Shown: positions 52,613-64,000 of the stretch, piece by piece | Layout of the letters: every line of letters starts with the position of its first letter | Numbering within the stretch: position 1 is the first letter of the stretch | Origin: Lepidurus packardi | Lineage: Eukaryota > Arthropoda > Branchiopoda > Notostraca > Triopsidae | DNA: 64,000 bases | NCBI GenBank assembly: GCA_023053545.1 | Contig: JAKZAN010000004.1 | Span: 11,470,001-11,534,000, forward strand | Reading direction: 5' to 3' | Notes under the pieces: model-generated | Told to the model about the DNA's origin: nothing | The model's database searches: none | Seen by the model: the letters and a program-made list of their open reading frames with translations, nothing else | Made by a program: the position numbers and the translations under genes

Positions 52613-53929
52613 TCCCATGCTTAGTAAAGAATTCTTCCTGGGCCTACCTCTCCCTCTTCTTCTTGGCTAAACTTCCCCTTCTTCCCGGACCCTATTCCTC
52701 CCATAAACATAGTCTCTCTCTCTCTTTGCCCGCGCTATTTTACTCCTCCCTTACTCCTACTTTAAACTCCTTAGAGATAAAGAAAAGAAACTCCTGTCCC
52801 CAAAGAGGCTTTTTGTACATATTCGTATGCGTTTGCACGTGCCAAACAAAGCATTTAGACATTGTCGCGCCAAAGAACGTCGAAGAAAACAAAAATAAAA
52901 AGCGCTCAGTATAAAACTAACTGTAGAGTTTCTAAAAAGAGAAAAGCTGACAAGTCCACCCGTTGAAGTTGTTAGTAAGATATTCCTGGATCTCCTTATG
53001 TGGGGCTAAGTCGAGCGTTTTTCAACGAACGAAAATAAAAGCTATTCTGAATCAAAACTTAAGTCTGGTGCATGTTCAAGTAACTGTAATCTACGAAAAT
53101 TGGAATTACGAAAGAAAATAGAATGACTAACCTTTACTATCCAAAGATTCCTTCCGCTCCTGGAAATAACTAATATGTACTGTTATTATGAACGGTTTTA
53201 CAAGCACAAAACTTAATTAAAGAAACGAAAGCACGAGGAAGGACAAAGGAAGCCTTCAACCAGACGAGACGACGGAATTTAACTTAAAAATCCAAGATGG
53301 CGGCTCATGAAACGTTCGAATTCCTTCCATGTGGCCAACAGAGGGCCATGGCATAATACAAATGTTTTCGTTTTTATTTTAAAATTTACCGCATTTAAAG
53401 CTGCTCATGGTTAATTATGCTTCTGGAAATAACAATATGTATGGTTCTTGTTATGAACAGTTTCACAAGCACAAAACTTAGCTAAATGAACCCAATCACG
53501 AGGAATGACAAAACCAACTTAAAATTTTTTAGATTTATAACTGCTGGTAAATTTTGCTTATGCTGTACATACCTGGGAAGAAAATTAAATAAAAAACGAA
53601 AGACGAAGGGGTTTGCCATGATGTTTATTTGGCGTCCAAAACTGGCTTGCTTACAACACGAACGAACCAAACGCAATAACACAAGGAACAGGGAACTTCA
53701 ACTTTTACCTCTTTTCGCACAAAATTCTGGTCAAAAACAGGACAAAAGATCGTAAGGCATGACTTTCCTAGTTTCTCTTAACTCACAGTAAATTTGCTAG
53801 AAAATCTATAAAGCATGGTATGTTTTGTGTTGTTTTTTTTCCGTCTATTCTCTCACTGGGCCAGAAAAAATTACGCAAATTAGTCTAATTTGTTTTATTT
53901 GATGAGTGTTTTTGTCGTTTTTAATCCTC
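52613..53929. other. Convergent 3' region of DIP and NAA25
   Basis: AATAAA at about 52894 and 53034 are candidate DIP poly(A) signals. Two related blocks (about 53157-53250 and 53420-53510) share CTGGAAATAAC, TTATGAAC, ACAAGCACAAAACTTA and CACGAGGA, a local duplication. Minus-strand AATAAA near 53900 and 53625 could serve NAA25. No gene was seen. Confidence 0.55.
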
Positions 53930-56900
53930 TTAGCTCGCACAGCTTTGTAGCAAAAGTGATTTCTCATGGACGGCAGCCAATAATTCCGACGTACTCAAAG
54001 ATTTTCGTGTTTGGATGTCCTCCAACGATAGCTGCTCCAAATTCGGCAACTCTTGTTCTATCGTGGCTAGATTACGTGAAGGACACGTCCACTCTTCGAA
54101 CACAAGCAGTAACTTGATGAGTTCTTGACAACTGGGTTGGATTGCTTCCACGAAAGCGTTCAATCCCTCAGCCTATAAAGTTCCCACAAAAAACAAATAA
54201 AAAACATTTAAATTCAACCTGTAATTTTCAAAAACCCTTTCAAAAAATGGCTTGTTATACGATTGAGGGCGTGGTTTCCTTCTTCTTCTTGGCTTTTTTG
54301 TTCTTCTGGGATGAATTGAAGGCTACTCTTAGTAATAAAACACTCAGAATCACAGTCTAGATCAAGGAAAGAAACCTTATTTGCTACATTTTGGGGGTTA
54401 AAATCACGAAACGTTTACCTCCGATGCGTTAGTAAGTCGCTCCAGCATCTCATATCGACAAGTTAAGCCATTGGAACGGTAATCAGCATAAGTTACTAGT
54501 CTCTCAAACAGGGGAGTCAATGGTGGGCGTTGCATAGAATCGTCCGAGAGATCCAGCAGCTGCAATAAAGCTTTCACGACGCTTGTAATGACTACGGGAC
54601 ACTCGGCGCCCAAATAAGCGTATAATCTCGATGGCAAAGGTCCAGCAAAGGGATACTAATTCCAAAAAAAAAGGCTTTAAATACTCTGAGATTTAAGGAA
54701 TTAAGAGTAAATCAAATCTAATCAAATCAAATTTGTTCTGAATCAAATAAATTCGGAATAAAATAAAAAAAAAACGAACCTGGGGTCGAGGGCCTACAGG
54801 TTCTTCACAAAGTCGTTGAATTTCTTGCAAAAGCTGGTTCGCGTTCGACTGCAGATCCGTCGTGCCGTTTGTGTGGCTTAATGTGGAACTTGGAGGATAA
54901 TGAGCCGCCGAGGAAACGACCCGGGCGATTAAGTGCAACAAACGGTTGCGCAAACGAGCGTAACGCAACTCATCATGGAAATTCGATTCGAAGAGCGACT
55001 GCGACACTTCCCTATCAAAAACACAACACCATTAGGAACTAGAAAAGTAAAAAAAAAGTACACAAAGTATCGTATGGTTCGCTTTCACAGCTCCCCAAGC
55101 AATACAATCAGGTTGGGGCAACTCAATCAGCGCACCTGGATTGGTTTTCACAAACGGCCATCAATTTCCAATCCCGATTGTCTACCAATTCCTCCCAACA
55201 AGGTTCATCCTTCTTGAAATCGACAGCCATGGATTGAACTACCTGAATTAAAAATCAAAAAAATTAATCAAAATAATCCAAAAAATTAATAAAAATAATA
55301 AAAAAAAAATAATCAAAATAATCAAAAATTAATAAAAATAATCAAAAAATTAATAAAAATAATCAAAAAAATTAATAAAAATAATAAAAAATTAATAAAA
55401 ATAATCAAAAAAAATTAATGAAAATAATTTAAAAAAATAATAAAAATAATAAAAAAAAATTAATGAAAATAATTAAAAAAAATAATCAAAATAATCAAAA
55501 ATTAATAAAAATAATAAAAAAATTAATCAAAATAATCAAAAAAATTAATAAAAATAATCAAAAAAATTAATAAAAATAATAAAAATAATTAATAAAAATA
55601 ATAAAAAAATTAATAAAAATAATCAAAAAATTAATAAAAATAATAAAAAAATTACTAAAAATAATCAAAAAAATTACTAAAAATAATAAAAAAAAATTAC
55701 TAAAAATAATCAAAAAAATTAATAAAAATAATCAAAAAAATTAATAAAAATAATCAAAAAAATTAATCAAAATAATAAAAATAATCCTAAACCAGTTTTT
55801 AGCATGAGTAAATGTGTTTTGTATTACCTGTGACAATTGGGAGTAATCCTTGGCCTCAATTATGTGCAACATCATCTCTTCGACTGTTAGAGCAGCCAAT
55901 ACAAAGGATTTTTCCAGTTTCTCGCGGAATTTGATAAACTCCAGTACTTTTGCAAAGGACCCATACTTGTATGCTGCAATCACATACTCGGAAATCTATA
56001 AAAATAACCCAAAAAATTATGAAAAATTGGAAAACGCCTTCCAAAAAATTAAGAAAAATAAATAGAATCAAGGATTACCTCGCGGATATTGGTAGTGAAG
56101 AATTTCAAGGTATTATTAGCGTAATATGAAGCACTGCGCCATTGGCCTAATGCAAATAACGCCGGGTAGAGCAACAAATGGGACATTGAATCTTGCTGGA
56201 TGTATTTCACGTCCAAAGAATCGTAAAGACTCGCTGCTTGCTGTCCCAAACCTATCCCAAAGTTGAAAAGTAAAAAAAAAAATGGAAGAAACCTGATATT
56301 ATAAGGTAGATACCGAGTTTTTACCTGCTAGAACGTAGGTTTTGACTAAGAACATCTTCACGTAATGATTAGAAGGACTCGTTTGCCGCACATCTTCCAG
56401 CCAAGTGATCACATCAGGTAGATTGGCAACACACTTATCGGAATTGAGCAGCTGCTGACATCCCAAAATAGCATACCAATCCCCCGGCCTATTTGAACCC
56501 CAAAATAACGTTTTAAATCTACAATTTCACTCAAAATTTCATTATTTTACCGAATATCTGTGGGTAAAAACGGTCCTCCAATCTCTCTCGTGTCTTTGTA
56601 CGTCTGACGAGTGTATTCTACAGTATCAGCTAGCTGTTTGGTGTCTGAACCGGGCTCCAAACCGAGGAAATTCTTGATTTGTAGGTACAACAAATGACGC
56701 TGCAGCTCTTTGACCTTTTCAGGAGTTAAGTACCCACATAAATCAGGGAATCAAAGCAAGATTATTCCCCTAAATCAACGCAAAAAAGGGAAAAAAGTCA
56801 TTTTTACATTGTCATGCGTATCGGTCTGGATCTTCTCTAGTAAATGCTGCTGTTGCTCGGGGCCCAAGAGGAACAGGAACTGTTTCAAATCTGCAAAACA

Positions 56901-58475
56901 GCACGGTTTGCTCCCGAAGATGTCGACGTACTGTACAAACAGCTTCATCAAGGCGACTTCTTCTGCGTCATGACTGCGACCGTTGGAAGTGTGCTGAGCG
57001 TGAAGCCAAGCTTGGTGTTTTTCATGCCAAAAAAACTGAGCCAAAAAGGGCCCTCGCTTCTTTTCCACCTCATTCGCCAACTCGGCTAGCTTCACAATTT
57101 GAAGAAACTCGACTGCTTCCTGGTGTCGAGTTTCCGGACACTGCAAAATGGACTTGACGAAGTTGCTGTAGTAGGACCATTGGTCACGACTGTTCAAAAA
57201 ACAAAAGTCATGGGTTGCAAAAGGCCTTAGTTTTCAAATTCATTAGCATACTTATCAGCAATCAGGTTTTTAAAGTGAGCGGCAGCTGCTTCCCAGCGTT
57301 CCAGCTTCATTAGCCACTCGCCTTTACGTTCGGAGGCTAGAAGCGAGTACAGCTTCTGTCCCAGGGGGCTATCCAACACTTCCAAGGCTTTATCATACTT
57401 TTCCTAACGCGAAAGGTTGCATAATTAGTGTTTTGACACATGGCAGTGGGGTGAAAGAAATAAAAATAAAAAAAAAAATGAAAAATGGCTGACTTGTAGA
57501 TCAAGGACCAGTAAATAAAGTTGCACTTCAGCTTCAGCTTCTAAACGGTTCTCTTCCACAGCTTTGGTAATTAATCTCTCCGCCAAGGGAAGAACAATTT
57601 GTCTCGACAAAGCCTTGTCGGCGTTATAGGCCTAAAAGCGGAAGTCCAATTAAGGGAAAAAAAAGTAATATTTGGCAGAGAAAAGGTTCAACAAACCTGC
57701 ATGACGACCGACATTACAGCCCAGAAGTAGTAAGGGTTCTTGGGGCGAACTTTGTACAATGCCATAGCAATTTGCTGCTGTTTCTTGTACTCGCCAGTAC
57801 GCACATAGGACATGAAGAGATGAGATAAAAACTCCTCGTTATTGCGGTCCTTCTTCACTGCGTTTTCGTAGGCTTGGCAGGTCCAGTCAGCTGTAAGGTT
57901 TGAACAAGGCAATAGGGGATGAAAGTAAAGAGCTAATTAACGTACGTCGCTGGAATTCCCTGAAAGAAATGGCCATGGCTTGCAAAGTGGCATCATCGTC
58001 CGGTTCTTCGTTCAGCAATTCCACCAACAACGCTTCTGACTCTTCATATCTGCCAAGTCTTCGTAAAGCTAACGCTTTCAAAGCCTGGAATACAAACACA
58101 TAATTACTAATTAATTCATCCGTACTTTTTCAAACCCGTTAAGTTTAACCTTTGCGCAATGTAAGTTGGGCTGTTTTTTAAGAACTTTCTCAGCTTCTTG
58201 GATGGCTTTCTTATTATTGCCATTATCGATGCAATCTAGAGAAAAAACATAACTTAGAAATCGTCTGTTCCCGCTTAAATCATAACAAACACAGCGTGCA
58301 AATTTGTATCCGAGAGAAAAGCGTTTCCTTGTAAGCGCTTAATGACAAAATCTCGCTATAGCATAGGCCTCGATAAACTTGACTAAAGGTACTGCTTTTT
58401 AATAATAATCTTACCATAGATTGGTCGCAATCTTCGCTCATTTACCACGGAATCTCCTTGCCCCTTTGCAGCCAT
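53930..58475 (-). CDS. NAA25: NAA25, NatB auxiliary subunit
   Basis: Auxiliary subunit (879 residues) of the NatB N-terminal acetyltransferase, which holds catalytic NAA20 at the ribosome; psidin in Drosophila. Exons 5' to 3': 58475-58415, 58235-58150, 58084-57946, 57890-57697, 57631-57494, 57403-57252, 57189-56808, 56714-56551, 56488-56325, 56251-56079, 55995-55828, 55242-55136, 55011-54780, 54655-54419, 54172-53930. TPR-like repeats at the N-terminus match the family: NERRLRPIY, DNGNNKKAIQEAEKVLKK, LRRLGRYEESEALL, HLFMSYVRTGEYKK, NPYYFWAVMSVVMQ, LPLAERLI, GSKPCCFADLK, YPFAGPLPSR. The protein is shorter than human NAA25 (about 970), mainly in the middle and C-terminus, which diverge. The acceptor before 56714 lacks a pyrimidine tract. 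Confidence 0.93.
55255..55790. repeat. AATAAT/AATTAATAAA simple repeat in a NAA25 intron
   Basis: More than 500 bp of degenerate AAAAATTAATAAAAATAATC units fill most of the intron between the exons 55995-55828 and 55242-55136. The composition is almost entirely A and T with rare C. Confidence 0.95.
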
Positions 58476-58627
58476 TTTTCTACAATTTCGTGTTCCTTTT
58501 TTGACGCTTGGAGGCGCTTTAGGAAGGCGTGAGTTAACACGTTATTTGGATTCTAAGTGACTGCAGTGTGTCACTTTTGAATTTCGATTTTTTTTCAGCT
58601 AATGGAGTGAAACAAAGTACAAGTTTT

Positions 58628-58706
58628 AACGACTCTCATCAGCTAGAGTTTATGATAATCGTTAACCATTATTGATGGAAATCTAGTTTTGCTGATGAGA
58701 ATTGTT
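58628..58706. promoter_or_regulatory. Inverted repeat in the NAA25-CCT7 divergent promoter
   Basis: TTAACGACTCTCATCAGC near 58628 is the imperfect inverse complement of GCTGATGAGAATTGTTAA near 58690. The arms are separated by about 45 bp. The repeat lies between two divergent housekeeping genes and next to a telomere-like block. Function unknown. Confidence 0.55.
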
Positions 58707-58708
58707 AA

Positions 58709-58743
58709 CCTAACCCAACCTAACCTAAGCTAACCTAGCCTAA
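58709..58743. repeat. Interstitial telomere-like CCTAA pentamers
   Basis: Seven consecutive 5-bp units read CCTAA, CCCAA, CCTAA, CCTAA, GCTAA, CCTAG, CCTAA. Four are perfect complements of the arthropod telomere unit TTAGG and three differ by one base. The block lies in the 769-bp divergent intergenic region. Confidence 0.8.
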
Positions 58744-59244
58744 TGCATTTCTAATCCAACTACCAATGTACAAGTCGAGTGGCACCTGGTTGTCATTCTT
58801 TTTTTACCCGAGGAGGTTTTTGCATAATATGACATGAGTAGTGTCATTTTTATCTCCGGGGTTTGAAACCGAGAAGTTGTTGAAGTTAAATTACGAATGG
58901 GAAAGTCCGACATTTATAAACTGATAAATAATTAAGTTTCCTGGATTTTTGGCTTAAAGTACCCTTTCAATCTTCTAATTGTGTTAACTAACATTTCCGG
59001 TATTAAATTTGTATTTTTATATCATCTGCGAACTTTTATGTTTTCGGCGTTTCGCCTTTTTCCCTATTCCGGCTGCGGTTCGTGTTCCATCCCCACCCGC
59101 GTTTGGTAGCGTTCTTCTAGAATGCGACTAGAATGCGCAAACTTGCACTTTCAGGACTCGAGTAAAACACGTTTTGCTTGGGTGGTAACTCTGTGGTAAA
59201 TTTAATTTAAACTGGACATAATTGGCATAATCTCGCGTTAAAAC

Positions 59245-61345
59245 ATGGTAATTACTCTTCACTAGTTAGTAAAATATCTGTTCAAATAATACATTTTATT
59301 TTATTCTATTCTAGCAACCCCAAATCATCCTCCTCAAAGAAGGCACCGACACCAGCCAAGGAAAAAGCCAGATTATTTCGAACATCAATGCGTGCCAAAT
59401 CATCGTGGATTGCGTGAGGACCACTTTGGGTCCTCGCGGAATGGATAAGCTGATTGTAGACCAGCAAGGCAAAGCAACTATTTCCAATGACGGAGCCACA
59501 ATCATGAAACTCCTCGAAATTGTCCACCCGGCTGCAAGAACACTCGTAGACATTGCCAAATCCCAGGATGCTGAAGTAAAACTTGTATTCCTTTATTTTA
59601 TCTATCATTGTTAATAAAAAAAACTCTGGTTAGGTTGGCGATGGAACTACAAGTGTCGTTATCTTGGCTGGAGAAACTTTAAAACAAGTGAAACCCTTTG
59701 TTGAAGAAGGCCTTCATTCCCAAGTCATCATTCGCAGTCTTCGCAAAGCGATTACTTTGGCTGTAGATCGCATTAAGGAAATTGCAATCCAAGTAAAAAT
59801 CGCTTATTTTAAAGAAAATTCAGAAAAAGTTGTCCAAAATGTGATCGAATTGATTCTTGTTTTAGGTCAAGAAGGATGATGCTGGAGAGCTTAGAAACAT
59901 GTTAGAACAATGCGCAGCTACAGCGTTATCCTCTAAACTTGTCCACCAGCAAAAGGATTTCTTCGCCAAGATTGCTGTGGATGCTGTACTTCAATTAGAT
60001 GATCTCTTGCCTTTGAACATGATTGGCATAAAGAAAATCCAGGGCGGATCCTTAGAAGTAACTTTCCAACGTTTTATTCGTCTTTACGTCATCTAATTAT
60101 CCTAATTTGTATATAATTTACAGGAATCGCTGCTGGTTTCAGGTGTAGCCTTCAAGAAAACCTTTTCTTACGCCGGTTTCGAGATGCAACCCAAACAATA
60201 TACCAATCCCAAGATCGCTTTGCTCAACATCGAATTAGAATTAAAAGCTGAACGTGACAACGCTGAAGTACGCTTGGATTCTGTGGAAGAGTACCAGAAG
60301 GTCGTCGACGCCGAATGGAATATCCTGTACGACAAGCTGGACAAATTGCACCAAAGTGGTGCCAAAGTGGTTCTCTCTAAGCTGCCCATTGGTAAAGCTT
60401 CCCCTTACTTTCTACGAATTTTACTTATTAAATATTAAATCGTTTGACATATCGCAGGGGATGTGGCTACTCAGTATTTCGCTGATAGAGACATGTTTTG
60501 TGCTGGTCGCGTGCCTGAGGAAGACTTGAAACGGACCATGAAAGCCTGCGGTGGATCAGTCTTGAGCTCTGTCTCGGATTTGAAGGACAGTGGCAAAGTT
60601 TTGGGCACTTGTGCGCATTTCGAAGAACGCCAGATTGGTGGAGACCGATTCAACGTCTTCACAGGCTGTCCCCAAGCTAAGACGTGCACTATTATCCTCC
60701 GTGGTGGAGCCGAACAGTTTCTAGAAGAAACAGAAAGGTCTTTGCATGACGCTATCATGATTGTGCGAAGGGCCATCAAGAACGATGCTGTCGTAGCTGG
60801 TAAAAACACTAATTTTAACCCTTTTGAAGGGAAAAAAACTCATTTGTTTGATTCTTGTTTAGGGGGCGGTGCCATTGAAATGGAATTGAGCAAATACTTG
60901 AGGGACGTTAGTCGTACCATTGCGGGCAAAGAACAATTGCTAATCAGCGCTGTGGCGAAAGCTTTGGAAATTATCCCCAGGCAATTGTGTGACAATGCTG
61001 GTTTTGACTCGACCAATATTTTGAACAAACTTAGACAAAAACACGCTCAAGGTACTGCACATAGTAAATTCATTGTAGTGATTTAATCAATATTTTTTTT
61101 CTATCTATTTTTTGTTTAAAGGAGGCATCTGCTGGTATGGCGTAGATATCTTGAACGAAGACATTGCGGATAATATGGAGGCTTGTGTATGGGAACCTTC
61201 TTTGGTTAAGATCAATGCATTGACAGCTGCTTGTGAAGCGGCTTGCTTGATTTTGTCTGTGGATGAGACCATCAAGAATCCTAAAGCAGGCGGAGGAGAT
61301 ATGCCTGGTGGCCCCATGGGTCGCGGCAGGGGTCGTCCTATGTAA
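59245..61345 (+). CDS. CCT7: CCT7, TCP-1 chaperonin subunit eta
   Basis: Eta subunit (545 residues) of the cytosolic TRiC/CCT chaperonin that folds actin, tubulin and many WD40 proteins. Exons: 59245-59247, 59315-59575, 59634-59792, 59866-60057, 60124-60391, 60458-60799, 60863-61051, 61122-61345. Diagnostic blocks: [150 protein letters not shown], and a Gly/Arg tail ending GRGRGRPM. The ATG is alone in its exon, directly followed by a GTAATT donor; the next in-frame Met lies well inside the equatorial domain. ATTAAA near 61395 may serve polyadenylation. Confidence 0.98.
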
Positions 61346-62693
61346 AATCTTGTAAGTCCAAACTTATTCCAGGATGGATGCAAGAACCAAAAATTAAAAG
61401 GTTTCCTTTTTGAAGGCTGTTTGGCAGCCCGTTTTTTTGGGACCCTGTTTAACTTCGGGATTTTGTGCTGCTGATGTGCCCCGCTAACCACTCAGCTTCA
61501 TTAATTTGCCTTGTGCTTCGTCTATTTTGCGTTTACCATCTTGCTTGTGTCATTACAGTGCCCTCCTTCCGTTCTAAACGAGTTCTTGACTTCCTTTTCT
61601 TATTTCAGGGACGTTCACTTCACTGACAGTCAGGTACGTAACGATACGTCATTAAGCATTGGGAAACAATGAAGGTACAACAACTTGGAAACAACTTGCA
61701 AATCTCTGGAGGAATAAATTCTTTGAAAAAACAAGAAAGATTCAAACTTGACGTTTCGATTTGGTCATACTTAATGTTGTCATATCACAGTTTTATATGA
61801 CAGTTACATGACAACAATTACATTTCTGGTTTCTAAATTTTGGAAGAATTTGGTTTATTTTTACATTTATTCTACAGCTTGGCATTTGGAACTTTGTTTC
61901 GTTTACTTGATGAGGGCGTCAGAAATATAAGGCAGAACAGTTATTTGACGGCATTAAGTAATTAACTGTGATGATTGCCTAGTATCGACAAGTAAAACAG
62001 CTTAAAACTGGGTCGTTTTGGAGTAACTTCACTATTGTAGGTTGTTCTGTTGTGAACATTTTTGTTCATTTCTGCGAATGACTAGGGAGACAGGCAGAGT
62101 ATGATTTCCTCCCTGGTCCCATGTATCAGTCTAAAGATTGTGCACACTTGTTGCCTAAACAATTTTCTTTGATATTTGTCTATTCCCTACACTGTGTGTA
62201 TACAAACGTTTTGTGTCGACGTTCGGACTACGTCCGTGATAGCGTGGCCCAGTATAATGATTAAATTGTATCTATTATGCTCACGAGTCCTTAGATGGCG
62301 TTAATGTATCCCAAGTAATTCCCGAGTCACTTTCTGCCGTTCCCGAGTTTTGTCCTCTCAGGGCTTCCATAGAAGGCTACTTGGGTAGTGAGTCGTTTTG
62401 CCCCGGGTCGTTTTGAGCATGCGTCAAAATTTGAACCTCACGAGAAACGAAAAAAGTTTCGTTTACGGTTTATTGTTTTGTGTAAGAAAACTTCTTTCTT
62501 TCCTGGTTTGTGCAAAACTTTTCCTGGTTTGTACAAAACTTTTTTATAGTGTTCAAACTCGATTCAGGAGCTTTTCTTTTGTCTATATACAATATAAATA
62601 CCAGTTCCAGACTCTGCAGTGTCCAGTTTGAGTTTCATTGTTGGGGAAAGAAGAAATCGTTCTCTCTATACGTACACATGCCCAATAGAGACC
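61346..62693. other. CCT7 3' region and NEDD1 upstream region
   Basis: No gene was recognised in this same-strand gap. It should hold the CCT7 3' UTR and the promoter of the following gene. Frames near 62398-62631 are Phe-rich and unconvincing. Confidence 0.5.
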
Positions 62694-64000
62694 ATGGCAA
62701 GTTCAAACATCTTTGTTGCCTGCACTGCGAAGAATGTTTCAATATGGGACCGCAAAAACAACAACATCTTGAAGAATTTCGGTTTACATAGTAAGTTATT
62801 GCATTGCAATTTGCATCCTTAGACGTTACAGTTCATACTAATACCATTTCTTCTCTTTTGCACAATAGGTTCAATCACAGACGTGTCATGTAGTTCCAAT
62901 GGAAAGCTCATAGCAGCCACGCTTGAGAACGAGTCGCATCTGCAGTTAATCGACGTCGAGAACTTGACTGTTCGTCCAGCCAGCATTCTTCCAGTACGTG
63001 CCGTATCAAATTAAACTTTATATCTGCTTGCATATAACAAGGTTTCCTTTTAGACTCCTGCGACTTGCGTCTCCTTTGTGCCCAAACAGACAGATCGAGT
63101 TGTCCTTGGTCAGGCGAACGGAAGCGTTTACGTCTGGGATTGCGCGAAGAGCAAAATCCAACAAAACTTCGCCGTTGTAAGTTTAAACCATTGTTATCTT
63201 CCGTCCAAACTCTCACATTATTCTTATCAGACTCGCCGAGAAGGTGTGAGGAAAGTCCACTCCAACGGTACATCGGTAGCAAGTGGACAGACGAATGGCA
63301 TGATCTCCATCTTTGGACACCAAACCGGCCAACAGTTAACCCAATTACCTTGTCCGGCTGGCAGTTCTGCTGTAAGCAACCATTCCTTCCATTAGTGTAG
63401 TATTTACTTAATAAAACTTGTATTAACTTATTAAAACTTACATTTTTAAAAAAGTTGTTGATTTCTATAGATTTTTCAAGTTATTTATGGATGTTTTTCA
63501 TCTAATAGTTGTTGGGAGACCTTCGGTTTGGACATCTGAGAACCAGTCGACTTGGCGCAGCGTATGATACCGGAACTGTCGCCTTATGGGATCTGAATGG
63601 CACGCGTCAGCCTCTGTTTTCCTTCGATTACAAGAACGGAGGACACAAAGCACCATGTGTCGGCATTGCCTTTTCACGAGTCAACGCTAAAGTGATGTTC
63701 AGCGTTGGATTGGACAAGGAGTTGATTGGTTACGACATATCAGAGAAAAGGTAACGTTTAATTTCAATAAAAGTATCTATTTAAATTGAATATTATTTAT
63801 TTATAATGAGTTTCTGTTTGTATTCAAATCAATCTAGGATTATACTAAATCGAACCTTCTCACAACCGTTAACCTGCATTGATACTGGCGAAGACGGCAA
63901 CATCGTCATCGTGGGCACTTGTCAAGGTCAAGTCTTCGCTTTGGATCTCAGGACCAAACAACTAACGGAATACAAACAAGCACAAGGCTCCCCTCTTCTG
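62694..64000 (+). CDS. NEDD1: NEDD1-like WD40 protein (3' end outside window)
   Basis: N-terminal 297 residues of a WD40 protein. Exons: 62694-62790, 62869-62993, 63054-63176, 63231-63371, 63509-63750, 63838 to the edge. Best family match is NEDD1 (Grip71 in Drosophila), which recruits the gamma-tubulin ring complex to centrosomes and spindles. The closest agreement is GGHKAPCVGIAFS, then VGLDKELIGYDISEKR and PLTCI, in the same order as human HKAP...CFSP...GLDK...YDTSSKK...PLTAV. Earlier blades show SIWDRKNNN, VYVWDCAKS and VALWDLNGTRQP. The gamma-tubulin-binding C-terminal helix would lie past the edge. The ATG at 62694 sits in ACCATGG and opens the frame. Another WD40 family cannot be fully excluded on the visible part. 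Confidence 0.85.

Overview
This window is from a eukaryote, almost certainly an arthropod. The evidence is clip-domain serine proteases, a Dpr-interacting (DIP-type) immunoglobulin gene, many short GT-AG introns, AT-rich non-coding DNA, and seven degenerate CCTAA pentamers, the complement of the arthropod telomere unit TTAGG. A crustacean or basal insect is plausible, but the species cannot be named from the sequence. Gene models were joined by hand from splice sites. The complete models keep reading frame through every junction and have lengths divisible by three.

Layout: (1) 116-10326, plus strand: three tandem clip-domain trypsin-like proteases, A (5' truncated), B and C. B and C are a recent duplication that includes the promoter and introns. 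(2) 10775-24102, minus strand: a complete 37-exon UBR5/hyd E3 ubiquitin ligase of about 3,041 residues (UBA, RCC1-like region, UBR box, MLLE, HECT). (3) 24830-27406, minus strand: VMP1, an ER scramblase and autophagy protein. (4) 27407-42280: a repeat-rich stretch with no recognisable gene, holding three tandem arrays and an inverted-repeat element. (5) 42281-52612, plus strand: a DIP-family neuronal cell-surface receptor with three Ig domains, large 5' introns and a second inverted-repeat element. (6) 53930-58475, minus strand: NAA25, the NatB auxiliary subunit. (7) 59245-61345, plus strand: CCT7, divergent from NAA25 across a 769-bp promoter. (8) 62694 to the window edge, plus strand: the WD40 part of a NEDD1-like gamma-tubulin recruiting protein.

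The genes do not form one pathway. The proteases are a local, lineage-specific extracellular cluster. UBR5, VMP1, NAA25, CCT7 and NEDD1 are conserved housekeeping genes, and the DIP gene is developmental. The most unusual content is the diversification of the three proteases (an S1-pocket change, an extra cysteine, exon shortening), a partial exon duplication inside a UBR5 intron, several uncharacterised satellite families with related copies across the window, and a telomere-like block inside a housekeeping promoter. I found no wholly new multi-gene system.
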